A program made the position numbers and the translations under genes. The notes under the pieces were generated by a model. It searched no databases and was not told where the DNA came from. It saw only the letters and a program-made list of their open reading frames with translations. Positions 1 through 10,609 of a stretch of 64,000 nt of DNA are shown piece after piece; position 1 is the first letter of the stretch; each line of letters opens with the position of its first letter. Source of the DNA: Lucinisca nassula (lineage: Eukaryota > Mollusca > Bivalvia > Lucinida > Lucinidae); NCBI GenBank assembly GCA_963580285.1, contig OY757016.1, positions 41,803,124-41,867,123 of the forward strand, given 5' to 3'.

Positions 1-40
1 TGGTTCTAACAAGTAACCCAAAAACCTATATTTTGAGCAA
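1..40. mobile_element. Family-A MITE, right half fragment
   Basis: GGTTCTAACAAGTAACCCAA then CCTATATTTTGAGCA is the right arm of the family-A core. The rest lies before the window. Confidence 0.6.
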
Positions 41-60
41 TACGTTGCTTCCGATTGCGT

Positions 61-362
61 GGGACCTTTACCTGGCATTGAGATGAAATGACATCTCAAG
101 CTCTACCACCTTAAGAAACCGCTAGGGTTTAAGGAGCAGGCAGACTCACACTTTTCCTCGGCAGGCTTTGACATTCTAAGCCTGCCCAGGAAAAGTGGAG
201 CGACTCGAACCACCCATCCATATTGGTTTCATTGGACGACAGGGCTTGAAATGTCATTTCCTCTCAATGTCGCGTAAAAGTCGCACAAAATTGGAAGCAA
301 CTTCTCCAAAATGACCTATACAGTGTTGACGGGGACGAAAAACCTCAAATCAAACGAATAAG
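61..362. mobile_element. SINE-C fragments, head-to-head pair
   Basis: Bases 61-165 match the 3' half of SINE-C in reverse (GAGATGAAATGACATCTCAA). Bases 165-350 match the forward 3' half (GGTTTCATTGGACGACAGGG, CAGTGTTGACGGGGACG). Together they form an imperfect inverted repeat. Confidence 0.65.
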
Positions 363-699
363 TCGTTTACCAGTCATAACAGCCTGTGCAGAAGTACCAT
401 GCAGCCTAGTCTATTTCTCCAGGCCTGGATTCAGTAATGTATGCGGAAATTAAAAGTGACTGCTTTTCACTTGAAAGCATTTACTCGTGTTATGATTTAC
501 TTTTCTATTTGAGTGTGTGAACTTGGCTTGGGATTCGCGGCTTGGAATATCGATTTTGCCTGATATTTCACTGATATTTTAATACACTTTACTACTACGG
601 AATAAATCGAATTCCAAACTCCATACTCCAGACTCCAAGCCAACTTCATACACTTTTTCTATTTATTGTTTTTCTTGCATATGACTACTGACTCTACAG
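363..699. other. No recognised feature
   Basis: AT-rich sequence with no coherent frame and no repeat shared with the rest of the window. CAGCCTAGTCTATTTCTCCA at about 400 faintly resembles the SINE-C 5' tip. Confidence 0.5.
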
Positions 700-1210
700 G
701 TGCCAAGTACCGACCCCCTTGAACCCCACATTTATATAGTAAAACTGGAGTTTTGGGGGGCTAAACCTTATTTTTCTTATTTCTGTTTTAAAATATATAT
801 TGTGGGTACTTGTTAGAACCGCCTCGACGAGGCGGTTCTAACGAGTATTCACAATCTATATTTTGAGCAGAAATAAGACAAAATATCACAATTTCTCATC
901 GTTGGGGACGCCTATAAGTCTGCGGGTGGGCGTCTCTTGCCTGATGCCTCCAGTTGACCTGTCTCACGGGCTACGTCGGTTGGTGTGTGCTCGGAGGGGG
1001 GTGTGCTGTGTTTGCCGGGTCTTGTCCATCATCCGTTTCGGTTTCAGAACTTTGGGGTTGAGACACACTGATGAAGATTAAATATCAGAAAGGCCTCTGT
1101 GTCACTAAATTTGGTATAGTTGCGCCTTAACTTAAACTGTTTATTGTTTCGGCGATAAAGTTTACAATGTATTTGTGTATGCTTTTTTTTTTCGTAATTT
1201 TCGTAATGGA
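700..1210. mobile_element. Family-A MITE, interrupted
   Basis: Arms CCCACATTTATATAGTAAAA and AGAAATAAGACAAAATATCA surround the core hairpin ACCGCCTCGACGAGGCGGT (about 822-840). About 250 unrelated bases (900-1150) separate it from the right end (GTTTACAATGTATTTGTGTA). Confidence 0.75.
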
Positions 1211-1398
1211 TTTGTGTGTAAAAACAAAATGAGAGATGTATCCTTGGCATTCTGTTGTGTTCTTGCCGATGAACAAAATTTGCTTCTATTTACTGTCTCT
1301 TGATGCCCACAAACTTCTATAAACATGACTTATGAAGTGCATGTGTTTTAACCCCCGTACTGAAGTATTTTTTTCCTATAAATTCAAACATTGAGGTA

Positions 1399-1506
1399 TA
1401 GCCCCCGACAATCGGGGCTTGAAGAAATAGATAGGCTGCATGATGCTTCCACGCAGAGCTGAAACCGCTTAGAGGATCTTGGCCTGTCCAGGCAATGCGG
1501 TGCATG
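1399..1506 (+). mobile_element. SINE-C 5' fragment
   Basis: Starts at GCCCCCGACAATCGGGGCTT and runs through GCATGATGCTTCCACGCAGA to the box B-like region. The 3' half is missing. Confidence 0.8.
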
Positions 1507-1507
1507 A

Positions 1508-1779
1508 ATAAGAAAAATAATGAACCCCGGTTTTACTATATATAAGTGGGGGATAAGGGGGTAAAAATTATAGAGGCGTCTGTTCCGATATTTTTCATAT
1601 TTCTGCTCAAAACATAGATTTTGGTCACACGTTAGAACCCCCTCGACGAGGCGGTTCTTACGAGTACCCACAGTCTGTGTTTTTGAGCATCAATAAGAAA
1701 GAATAATGAACCCATTTTTACTTTATAAAATGTGGGGGTGAGTGAGTCAAAATTATATTGGCGTGTGTTCGTGATGGGG
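1508..1779. mobile_element. Family-A MITE
   Basis: Inner arms GGTTTTACTATATATAAGTG and ATTTTTACTTTATAAAATGT, core CCCCTCGACGAGGCGGTTCT, right end GGCGTGTGTTCGTGATGG. Confidence 0.75.
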
Positions 1780-1975
1780 AGAAAAGCAGTTAGTCAACCT
1801 CGCTATTTCGACACTGTAAGCTATATTTCCATATTTAAGTTTTTAATTGTTGTAAAGTACATGTAGGTCCGGCTACAGGAAGAATATTTCTCAGTGGGGA
1901 ATAAGCTCCCCTCACCCGAAATGCAACACGATTAGGGTATTTACTTACGTATCTGATTAAATGTGTTAATAATAA

Positions 1976-2175
1976 CATCACCAAAACAAGCATATATAAT
2001 TTTGATACCCTTACACCCCACTTTTATATAGTATAACTGGGGCTTACAAGGGTACACGTTATTTTTCTTATAAGTGTTCAGAAACATAGACTGTGGCCAC
2101 TCGTTAGAACTGCCTCGCCGGTTGCCCACAATCTGTGTTTTAGCATAATTATAAAAACAAATATCAGAATATTTT
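1976..2175. mobile_element. Family-A MITE, right end lost
   Basis: Left end CATCACCAAAACAAGCATAT, arm CCACTTTTATATAGTATAAC, and a shortened core GTTAGAACTGCCTCGCCGGT. Confidence 0.7.
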
Positions 2176-2289
2176 ATATATAAAAAAGGTTCATTTTTGG
2201 TAATAAAATTTTCAATAGTTTAATATGTGATAAAAGTAATACAGCCGGGTGGGATATAGAAGGTGAGATAACAATGATGAATAAGCATT

Positions 2290-2612
2290 TCTTTACCCTG
2301 TGGAATAGGCGCATTACGAAAACACGCCTATTCAAATATTCGGAAAATTTTACCCCCCAAAAGATGACAATTTGCGGATAAAAAAAACTGATATTTTTCT
2401 TTCCTCTGCTCAAAACATAGATTCTCGGAACTCGTTAGAACCGCCTCGACTGGGCGGTTCTAAGGAGTACCCACAATCTATGTGTTTAAGCAGAAATAAG
2501 AATAATGTATATCCCTATGAATCCCAGTTTTACTATAGAGTGGGGTTTATGTTGTCAAAATTACATACATTGTAGGCGTGCTTTCGTGCTGAATATTTCT
2601 TATCTAGCAAGA
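2290..2612. mobile_element. Family-A MITE
   Basis: Left end CATTACGAAAACACGCCTAT, core ACCGCCTCGACTGGGCGGT, right end TACATTGTAGGCGTGCTTTC. Confidence 0.75.
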
Positions 2613-2691
2613 AAACAATTTATTACAAAATATGTAGAATGGCTGGCTGGAGTTGAAAGGTGGCAGGACAGGCCAAACGTGTTTTGCTGTC

Positions 2692-2936
2692 AAAATGCTG
2701 TTTAAGAGCACTTGTTTGTGTCAACAGGAACTTTACTCGGCGCCACGGCTTGTCAGGACATCGAATCGGTATGTTCGAGGGACACGAATTGTAGTTGTCA
2801 AAATACTAGTGCTGAAAGTACTGTAGGCCAAGCATGTTTTCAAGATGAAAAAATGCTAAATAAGCCAAACATTTCATTCTGTATACAACGGAATGATAAC
2901 CTATTTTTTGCCGACAGTGAAATATGTCTCTCTTAA
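2692..2936 (+). other. Possible cysteine-rich exon, unassigned
   Basis: After a plausible acceptor (TTTGTGTCAACAG at about 2726-2738) an open frame reads LLGATACQDIESVCSRDTNC then SCQNTSAESTVGQACFQ, ending at a stop at 2934-2936. The cysteine spacing faintly recalls EB/EGF-like modules of invertebrate secreted proteins. There is no clear donor, no neighbouring exon and no recognised gene around it. It may be a fossil exon or chance. It is listed because it is one of the few non-repetitive, compositionally protein-like frames in the first 12 kb. Confidence 0.2.
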
Positions 2937-3032
2937 GGCCTGCTAAAATTAAGAGTAAATCTTCGTTAAAACATATTTAAAAGGATTTAGTAATTTCTTA
3001 CACGAACTATCCTTTAGGGAAGGTCAGTGTTT

Positions 3033-3085
3033 GGACTGTTCAAAAGTGGTCTTAAAAACCACTTTTGAACAGTCCCAAAAATGTC
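3033..3085. repeat. Hairpin GGACTGTTCAAAAGTGGT
   Basis: GGACTGTTCAAAAGTGGT and its exact inverse ACCACTTTTGAACAGTCC with an 8-base loop. A second version is at 3594-3648, and a partial one at 11415-11440. Confidence 0.8.
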
Positions 3086-3454
3086 TGATTATAAGAATTT
3101 CACTGTATTTCGCCATATACGTATATAGCTGGATTCTTTCCAAAAAGGGGTGTCTTTTTTCAGAAATGTATTAGAATAATAACATTATGCAAACATCGAA
3201 GACCATGATCAGACTGCAAATTCTTTGGTGTCTGATCTGGGCCTGCACTGTTTACCAATGCAGCTCAACGCGGAAGCACCGAGCAGCCCAATCTATTTCT
3301 CCTAACCCTGCAAGGCGGGGCGCTGGAATCAGACATACTAAATGCGTCATAGGTGTTTGATTCATTGTACATATAAATATAATCCTTCAAAACCACATTT
3401 TTATTGCACCACATCAAAAATGAATACTTCCTTTTTCAACTTTAATTACTTTGT

Positions 3455-3665
3455 ATATACAGTAATATTCTGCTATTAAGACCACCAAAAATTGAGACTA
3501 ATTCTGCTTTAAAAAGTTTATTTGGAAGGTTTCAGTTATTCTTTCTTTGTGTTTTCTGCATACAGTGTCCTCTGGTCAGAGACCACCTTTGGAACTGTTC
3601 AAAAGTGGTCTTTAAGACAACTTTTGAACAGTCCCAAAGGTGGTCTTAATAAATAAGTTTTTTGA
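3455..3665. mobile_element. Foldback MITE with GTGGTC hairpin
   Basis: ATTAAGACCACC left and GGTGGTCTTAAT right. Inner hairpin GGAACTGTTCAAAAGTGGTC with ACTTTTGAACAGTCC. The TTCAGTTATTCTTTCTTTGT interior block recurs at 11350 and 58920. Confidence 0.72.
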
Positions 3666-4020
3666 TAATGCCATTATGTAGAATTCGTGGCTAAGTGGTT
3701 AGTGTGATGCAGTACGAATTTCAGAAAAAACTATATCGCCCAATATAAAATCCCAACTGAAGGCGATTTACCTAAAACGCGGATTAGTCCAAGATTAAAA
3801 GTGCATTCACGTCTCACTGCGTTTTGAAAGACTATAGTTTTGACAGCTCGCACATGTATATTGTTTACAAAATAAAAGTAGTGCGGAAGTAGTTCCGGCA
3901 GTTGAATAGAATTGAAGCGCATTTATGTTAGTTGCCTGGGTCGGAACACCACGGTCAGAACATAAATTTCTATCACAGGGTAAAATCACGGATTTCCTTG
4001 TCTGGTGTGCAAGAATGTAA

Positions 4021-4576
4021 CATTCTAACACAGCGCGCCAAGTTCTGCAACGGAAGGTCAGGTGGTTTTTCTCCGGGTACTCCGGTTTTCGCCCACCTCT
4101 GATTAACGATCGGCTCGATATGAGTGAAATAATCTTGAAAGGGCCGTAAAACCAAAACAAAAAAAAAAAAAAAACACAGCGCGCCTAAATAGGCAATGAA
4201 ACAAATCACTGGGCGGAAAAGCAACAGATCACTGGCCAGAAGAGCGTGACGAGTGACGTCATACAAATCCAGCGTTTGTGACGTCACTCGTAGATTCGTT
4301 AACGTAAGACGTTGAAACGTTATTTTCTCGCACCCAAACATGACAAAAGGACACAAAAGTGTGAAACAATTCTTCCAACAGGAAACAACAAAATTATTGT
4401 CGATTTTTAGTGTGTTAGAAATAGATCAGCAATAGTGCGCGATTTGTTGAGTAATAAATCACAGTTTGTCGGTCAGTTGTAAGTAGACAAATCACTTGCG
4501 CTACGCGCTCATGATTGGATCTACTTTTTATCTGACCTTTTTATTCAACATTTCACTTCTAGAGCTGATCTATTTC
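4021..4576 (-). mobile_element. Family-B MITE carrying a truncated SINE-L
   Basis: Reverse copy. ATTCTAACACAGCGCGCC at the left is split by SINE-L, then CCTAAATAGGCAATGAAACA, and at the right the palindrome half CAAATCACTTGCGCTACGCG to GAGCTGATCTATTTC. Confidence 0.78.
4036..4174 (+). mobile_element. SINE-L, 5'-truncated, inside a family-B MITE
   Basis: Starts in the SINE-L body at AAGTTCTGCAACGG and ends in an A-rich tail. The flanking duplication AACACAGCGCGCC (4023-4035, with a second copy just after the A-run) is the end sequence of family B. This shows a truncated retro-insertion into the MITE. Confidence 0.85.
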
Positions 4577-4624
4577 TTAATCAAATGGCTAAACTGACCA
4601 GGCAAATTGATTCGAGTCTGACCT

Positions 4625-4880
4625 CCATGCATATAAACCCTTTTGGTTTCATTGGGCGGCAGGGCTTGAGAAGTCATTTCATCTCAGTGTCGGGTTAAAA
4701 GTCTCCCAAATTTGCAGGAGCGTCTCAGAAATGACCTAAATAGTGTTGACGGCGACGTAAAATCTAAATTCAAACAAATAAATTCATCTCAATGTCGGGT
4801 AAACGTCCCACAAAATAGAAAGCAACGTTTCCGAAATGACCTACAAAGCGTTGACAGGGACGTTAAACTTCAATATATAA
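4625..4880 (+). mobile_element. SINE-C 3' halves in tandem
   Basis: Two successive copies of the SINE-C 3' tail: TTTCATTGGGCGGCAGGGCT to GACGTAAAATC, then CATCTCAATGTCGGGTAAA to GACGTTAAAC. Confidence 0.75.
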
Positions 4881-5106
4881 AAAAAAGTACATAAAACATT
4901 TAATTTGCGCGACGTTTTATTTCATTGGTCAGTGATAATCACGTGGGCATCGACAAGGAAACCCGTTATTGTTTACTGCGTTTGTTTGTTTTGAGTTAAA
5001 AGGTCCAGTAAACCGTATTTAGGCCATATCGAGCAGGTCAGTTTATGGAAAGCAGCTATATTTAGGTCACTGCAAAACTACATTAGGAATGGTAGGCGTA
5101 AGCATA

Positions 5107-6345
5107 CAACTAAAATAAATTGCATGTCCCTTCCAGGGTTCCGTAGATATGTTGTGCAAACAAGATAATATCTTGTGCGCACTAGATATTAAGTTGTGCG
5201 AACAAGATATTATGTTGTTCGCACAAGATAATGCCTTGTGCGCACAATATATTATCCTGTTCGCACACGGCCCCCGCCCATAGGGGCTTGAAGAAATATT
5301 TGGGCTGCATGATGCTTCCACGCAGAGCTGAATCCGGCCAGCACACTAGTACTGGTAAACCGCTTAGAGGATCTAAGCCTGTCCAGGAGCCGCGGTGCGA
5401 GGCGGACCGTCCATGCTAATAAATCCTATTGGTTTCATTGGGCGACAGGGCTTGAGATTTCGTTTCATCTCAATGTCGGGTAAAAGTCCCACAAAATTGG
5501 AAGCAACGTCTCCAAAATGATCTTTACAGTGTTGACGGGGACGTTAAACCTCAAATCAACCAACCAACCTGTTCGCATAACATATTAAAATAAATTGCAT
5601 GTCCCTTGCATGACCGCTTCACCACAAACACCAAGATTCCGCAGTTCAAAAATATCAAAGGCTTAGCATATCTACGGAACCATGGAAGCGCGGTTCACCA
5701 CAAACACCAAAGTTCCGCAGTTCAAAAATATCAAAGGCTTCGCATATCTACGGAACCCTGGAAGGGACTTGCAATTTATTTTAATATGTTGTGCGAACAG
5801 GATAATATATTGTGCGCACAAGGTATTATCTTGTGCGAACTACATAATATCTTGTTCGCACAACTTAATATCTTGTGCGCACAAGATATTATCTTGTTTG
5901 CACAACATAGATCTTGTGCGGACAACATAGTATCGTGTGCGCACAACTTATTATCTTGTTCGCACAACATAACATCTTGTGCGCACAAGGTATTAACTTG
6001 TGTGCACGTAATTATCTTGTTTGCACAACATATTATCTTGTTCGCACAACAATTATCTTGTTTCCGCAACATAGATCTTGGGCAGACAACATAATATCTT
6101 GTGCGCACAATATATTATCTTGTTCGCTCAACTTAATATCTTGTGCGGACAAGATAATATCTTGTGCGTACAAGATATTGTGCGCACAAGATATTATATT
6201 GTCCGCACAAGATATATTATGTTGTCTGCAAAAGATAATATCTTGTGCGCACAACATATTATCTTGTGCGCACAAGATAAAATCTTGTTCGCACAACATA
6301 TTAAAAAAAAAGAATTGCATGTCCCTTCCGGGGTTCCGTCCATAT
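5107..6345. repeat. Palindromic minisatellite block in an inverted-repeat element
   Basis: Two blocks (5145-5265 plus 5568-5595, and 5790-6305) of a ~30-bp unit containing the perfect palindrome ATCTTGTGCGCACAAGAT and variants. The second block is bounded by inverted ends CGGAACCCTGGAAGGGACTT (5752) and AAGGGACAT-like sequence up to CCGGGGTTCCGT (6345). A ~78-bp duplication (5612-5690 and 5691-5760, TTCCGCAGTTCAAAAATATC) lies between the blocks. Because each unit is self-complementary, all six frames stay open and spell repeats such as CAHNILSC. No protein is implied. Confidence 0.85.
5266..5567 (+). mobile_element. SINE-C, full length with target duplication
   Basis: About 300-bp retroposed repeat present in ~18 copies here. 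It begins GGCCCCCGCCCATAGGGGCT, has a middle block GCATGATGCTTCCACGCAGA, and ends GGGGACGTTAAACCTCAAAT plus CAA-rich tail. The target duplication CCTGTTCGCA is at 5256-5265 and 5568-5577. It sits inside the palindromic minisatellite unit. A box B-like GTGCGAGTCGGACC is present, but a convincing box A is not. Confidence 0.88.
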
Positions 6346-6377
6346 CGCACTTACAACCCAATCGAAACTGAAAATGC

Positions 6378-6625
6378 TTTGACGTCAAATCAACGTCACA
6401 TCAACCAGAGAAGCTTGAAGTTCTGTCCATAAGTAGTCCATAAGGTTAAAATCAAAAGTGACACGAAATGGCTTAGTCAAAGTTAGTGTCATTTTTGATT
6501 TTGAACCTTATGTATTACTTATGAACATAACTTCAAGCTCCTGTGCATCGACGTGTGCATCAACGTCGATGCAATGCTGATACGGCGACGTCTACACGCT
6601 GCTCGTCTGCTGAGAATTAAGTTGA
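6378..6625. mobile_element. AACGTCG-rich MITE split by a palindrome
   Basis: GACGTCAAATCAACGTCACA and GTGCATCAACGTCGATGCAA flank a 132-bp foldback (6410-6541) with GAAGCTTGAAG and CTTCAAGCTCC ends and CATAAGGTT/AACCTTATG inner arms. Confidence 0.65.
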
Positions 6626-6639
6626 CGTCGATACTTTGT

Positions 6640-6965
6640 TGTCTCTATGTTAAATTTACGGTGGACAGTCAAATAGATTTTCGTCACCTATTCTTAAAGC
6701 GGCGCAAAAATATTTAATCACTGGAGGTAGTGCGTATATTTATTAATCAAATTAAAGTAGGAGTCTTAACACCATTTTGACGTTTGACTGACGTAGACCA
6801 CTTTGGCGTTACATAAAGACGCACAATACCTGTCCGGTCATTTACTTCCATAAGGCAAAAAGAAAAACTATAAAATGACCTGTGCGACGAGCTGATTATC
6901 CAGTCAACCTGCGCTCCTGCAAACTCGATAGAGGGCTTGCTTCTCGCCCTTTTGATAGATCAGAG
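6640..6965. other. No recognised feature
   Basis: Mixed composition between an AACGTCG MITE and a family-H hairpin. Nothing recognised. Confidence 0.5.
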
Positions 6966-6967
6966 GC

Positions 6968-7050
6968 AACAAAATCTACACGCGAACAGCGAAGATACTG
7001 ATCAGACTGCGCATGCGCCCAGTCTGATCTGAGTCTTCGCTGATCGCACG
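6968..7050. repeat. Family-H hairpin
   Basis: GCGAACAGCGAAGATACTGA, TCAGACTGCGCATGCGCCCA, GTCTGATCTGAGTCTTCGCT: a GATCAGAC...GTCTGATC stem with GAAGA/TCTTC arms. Confidence 0.78.
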
Positions 7051-7254
7051 GATCTTCTTTTAGATTTTGGCGTGCGCCGACTCATTTATCAAACACTAAT
7101 GATGAAACAAGAGCATTAAGCGTTTCTATTAGTGTTTTACGTCCCTTTAAAAATATTTCAGTTATAGAGAGTCAGCAATATTGAGGCCATATCGAGTCGG
7201 TCTGATTACCTCAACCACACTTCCTGGGCAGGCTTATACACAAGTTTGTTGTTT

Positions 7255-7510
7255 ATTTGTTTGTTTTGGATAACACTATTTAGGTTATATCGAGTCGGTC
7301 AGTTAACCGGCCTAAACACACTTTTCCTGGGCAAGCGAATAACTAGTACAGTGCAGATTATTTCGCCAGAAACTGACAACTGCCATTCTTGAATCAGCGG
7401 AAGGTAGAGAATGGCCGTAAAAAGATTTCATGATTAATCTCCACAAAAAATGTGCCGACCCGTCATGTATCGAACCCGCGACCTTCTTATCACCATTCGA
7501 CATAGCTATG
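7255..7510 (-). mobile_element. SINE-D copy with tRNA-like head
   Basis: Reverse copy: ACACTATTTAGGTTATATCG, ACACACTTTTCCTGGGCAAG, ACTGACAACTGCCATTCTTG, with the reversed tRNA-like box B GTATCGAACCCGCGACC near 7470. Confidence 0.75.
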
Positions 7511-7584
7511 GAGGTCGTTTATATGACAGAACAACAAACAAAAAATCTAGATAAAATCTCCTTTCACTGTCCGGGAATTGTGTG

Positions 7585-7850
7585 TTAACACGCCTATATC
7601 ATTTTGACCCCCTTGAACCCCATTTTTATATAGCAAAACTGGGGTTTACAGGGGTATACCTTATTTTTTCTCATTTCTGCACTAAAATATAGATTGTGGG
7701 TACTCGTTAGAACCGCGGTTATAACGAGTATCCACAATCTATATTCTGAGCAGAAATAAGAAAAATATCACACTTTCTCATCTTAAAACTTTCGTTTTTT
7801 TCAGTAATATTGCTTACAATGTATTTGTATAGGCGTGTTTTCGTAATGAA
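7585..7850. mobile_element. Family-A MITE, core loop deleted
   Basis: Left end TTAACACGCCTATATCATTT, arms GTGGGTACTCGTTAGAACCG and CGGTTATAACGAGTATCCAC joined without the usual CTC/GAG centre, right end TATAGGCGTGTTTTCGTAAT. Confidence 0.8.
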
Positions 7851-7997
7851 GGGCTGCTACTAAAGGGAAAAGTTGCTGTTGAGCGAGCATTCTCACTTAA
7901 AAGAGCAGCCATAATGATATATAAAGGAAAATGCGTAATATTTAAGTAATTTCTCTTTGCTAAAAACATTCTTTTCAACATGCACATGCGTAACGAG

Positions 7998-8022
7998 TGA
8001 TCGATCGATCGATCGATTGATT
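7998..8022. repeat. (GATC)n microsatellite
   Basis: GATCGATCGATCGATCGATT followed by GATTGA units to about 8045. Confidence 0.9.
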
Positions 8023-8062
8023 GACAGATTAATTGATTGAGTGATTGTTTTAAGCTTTTACG

Positions 8063-8336
8063 CCCCCGCCAGCACTGTATAGGTCATTTTGGAGAGGTTG
8101 CTTCCAATTTTTTAAGAATTTTACCCGACATTGTGATGAAATGACATCTCAAGCCCTGTCGCCCAATGAAACCAATTGTGTTTATAAGCTCGCACCGCTT
8201 TGCCTAGGCAAGCTTAGATCCTCTAAGCGGTTTACATGTAGCAGTACTCATGTGCGGTCGGTTTCAGCTCTGCGAAGAAGCATCATGCAGCCCATCTATT
8301 TCTTCAAGCCCCGATGGGCGGGGCCTGCAATTTCTC
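8063..8336 (-). mobile_element. SINE-C copy
   Basis: Reverse copy from CACTGTATAGGTCATTTTGG to CTTCAAGCCCCGATGGGCGG. The outermost 3' tail is lost. Confidence 0.85.
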
Positions 8337-8399
8337 TTTGCTGAAAACATAACGCACATGCGTAACGAACGCTTAATAGAAAATTGTATACCGTTCAAA

Positions 8400-8645
8400 T
8401 TGGACATCACGAAAACAAGCCTATACAAATACATTGTACATTTTTTCGCCAAAAAAAAGAAAACACACTCAAATTTTAGGATGAAACAAATGTGATATTT
8501 GCCTTATTTCTGCTCAAAATATAGATTGTGGGTATTTGAGAGCAGAAATAAGACAAAAAAAGGTTTACCCCTGTAAACCCCAGTTTTACTGTATTAAAAG
8601 TGAGGTTCAAGGGGTTCAGAATTATTTAGGCGTGTTCTCGTGATG
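8400..8645. mobile_element. Family-A MITE, core deleted
   Basis: Left end CACGAAAACAAGCCTATACA, arm GCTCAAAATATAGATTGTGG, then directly AGAGCAGAAATAAGACAAAA, right end TTTAGGCGTGTTCTCGTGAT. Confidence 0.75.
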
Positions 8646-8677
8646 GGAAATTAAGTGTATTGAATTAACTCAATTTT

Positions 8678-8768
8678 TGGTTCGGGCCTCGCTTGGATCA
8701 CATATGAGACGCCAAGTTCTGCAACGGAAGTTGGACTTCGTTTTCGCCCACCTCTGATTTACTGTATA
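8678..8768 (+). mobile_element. SINE-L fragment
   Basis: Box B region GGTTCGGGCCTCGC and part of the SINE-L body (CGCCAAGTTCTGCAACGGAA), with an internal deletion before CGCCCACCTCTGAT. Confidence 0.75.
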
Positions 8769-8927
8769 AATTTTCAGGATATTGTTCTGCAACAATGCGT
8801 GTCTCGCAAGCTAGTAAACCCAGCTGAGTGTCTTATATTGCATTGTATAGCATGTTATTTTTATTTTATTTTTTTATGTTGACATATTATACTGTACTAT
8901 GACATGTGACACGTTAAGCCACCGCCC

Positions 8928-9168
8928 ATCGGGGCTAGGAGAAACAGATTGGGCTGCATGGTGCTTCCACGCAGAGCTGAAACCGACCGCACATGAGTAC
9001 TGGTAAACCGCCTAGAAGGTTTAAGCCTGACCAGGCAAAGCTATGCGAGACGGGCCGACCATGAATATAAACCCTTTTGTTCTCATTGGGCGCCAGGGCT
9101 TGAGATGCCATTTCATCTTACTGACGGGAAGAAGTCCTTCAAAACTGACGGAATTCAAACGAAATCCT
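8928..9168 (+). mobile_element. SINE-C copy, 3' degraded
   Basis: Forward copy starting CGCCCATCGGGGCTAGGAGA. Recognisable to CATTTCATCTTACTGACGGG, then degenerate. Confidence 0.8.
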
Positions 9169-9260
9169 CACACGTTAATAAAATAATCACTTACTTACTA
9201 TTAACGATCGGAAATAAATAAATAAATAAATAAAATTTCTGACGGCAAAAAAACTTACCG

Positions 9261-9281
9261 CCCCCCCCCCCCCCCCCCCCC
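9261..9281. repeat. (C)n run next to an (AAAT)n microsatellite
   Basis: About 20 consecutive C at 9261-9281, and AAATAAATAAATAAATAAAT at about 9210-9234. Confidence 0.95.
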
Positions 9282-9603
9282 AACCACTGGAAATATGACA
9301 TAGACAGTGAATATGCTCTCAGACCTAAATTGTTAATGACCAATGGCTCTGATAAAACTGGCTGTTGCAGATAGGGCAAAAGACGTCTTAGGAATTTGAG
9401 GAAGGTAGCTGTGCTGGCGATGATTTTTTATTTAAATATATTTTATTGCATTTTTTTTCTCAATTACAATTAAACAAACAAGTGGGTTGGGCCACAAGTT
9501 CTAACAGCATTGATTACGGCCCTCCTCGTATACACAATTCGTTTACAAATTTCGACGATGGCTATGACGTAATGTTTCAAGACAAATAGACAACATGAAT
9601 ATT

Positions 9604-9785
9604 AACTCTTATCCTGCTGTTCACGACAACCCCTATCTTTCTGAAGAAGCCATCCGATCAGGCTTTACATTGTTTGACATTCAGTTTATGGATTTGTAAG
9701 AACAAATTACATCAAGTAATCTGATTGGTTCAAAGTCAGAAATGGGTGTGGCTAAACTGAATATTCAGCAGGACAAGGGTTAATA
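9604..9785. mobile_element. Family-G MITE
   Basis: TTAACTCTTATCCTGCTGTT left and AGCAGGACAAGGGTTAA right. Interior AATCTGATTGGTTCAAAGTC and GGGTGTGGCTAAA. Confidence 0.78.
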
Positions 9786-10034
9786 TGGTAACAAAAGATT
9801 GATAATAAATAAAAGCACTGGGGAAACCTAACCCTTCTTCCCGTTAAACACGTTTTTCATCAGCTTCGCTGATTCGTTTTGTTTCATATTCATATGTACC
9901 CACTTCTGATGTGGTTTCATAACTTTATTCGGCCATGTGCAATTTGTCACATGACTCTGTGGGTATGGCAAAGTCCACGAGAAGGGTTGTTTCGCTTCTT
10001 TTGACCACCATTGGAAGGTTTTCCACTTGTAGTT

Positions 10035-10225
10035 CTCCTTAACCCATTTAGTACCAGAAACCCCAGAACGGGCAGTGGGCAAACAGCGCATGCCCAGATC
10101 AGACGCCACAGAACAGGGCCTACACTGTTTGCAAAATGTTCAGCTATTTTCGAAGTACATTTTGAAGACAACACAAACAGACACCCTTAAATTTCGAGAT
10201 TCCATTTGGTACAAAAAGGGTTAAA
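10035..10225. mobile_element. Family-F MITE
   Basis: TTAACCCATTTAGTACCAGA left and TTTGGTACAAAAAGGGTTAA right. Core GGGCAAACAGCGCATGCCCA, GATCAGACGCC. Confidence 0.8.
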
Positions 10226-10324
10226 AGATTGTCTTTGGCAAACGCAGCAGACAGTCTGGTTAAATTGTCTGTCCATCATAACTGAGCCAGTTTCATAAGC
10301 ATATGAACATTCTGCATCCCTGTC

Positions 10325-10600
10325 CTTTTCAGGATTTCTGTGTCTCTGCGTCTGGAATCCTGACATGCCAGTTAAATTTTAGAACTTTTCTTAGACAGCT
10401 TGTATGGAGTTGGTTAAGTCTTTTGCCATATCGTTGGTAAACTGTCCAAATGTCACAGGCGAATAATAGTGTTGGCTGTACCACTTTCAGCTTTGATGTG
10501 TAAAGTCTGATTTTGCTTCGATCCGAAACTGCCAAATGCTGTACCAGCTTAGGCAATCCTGACATTGAGTACACGGCTCCCAAGGTAGGTGAACTTGTCT
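10325..10600 (-). pseudogene. Non-LTR retrotransposon RT C-terminal relic
   Basis: The - strand frame at 10329-10583 contains SKIRLYTSKLKVVQPTLLFA, then CDIWTVYQRYGKRLNQLH, CLRKVLKFNWHVRIPD. This matches the region just after the reverse-transcriptase core in many animal LINEs (K-x-x-Y-x-A-x-V-x-P-T-L-L-Y-G-x-E-T-W ... L-x-x-F-x-x-x-C-L-R-x-I-L). The clade cannot be fixed from this piece. No complete frame surrounds it, so this is a fossil fragment. Confidence 0.7.
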
Positions 10601-10609
10601 CTCACTGGC

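Noticed and set aside
5145..6305. Long open frames on both strands over the palindromic minisatellite (CAHNILSCAHK-type peptides)
   Set aside because: They arise because a stop-free 30-bp self-complementary unit is repeated. All frames look alike and no protein features exist.
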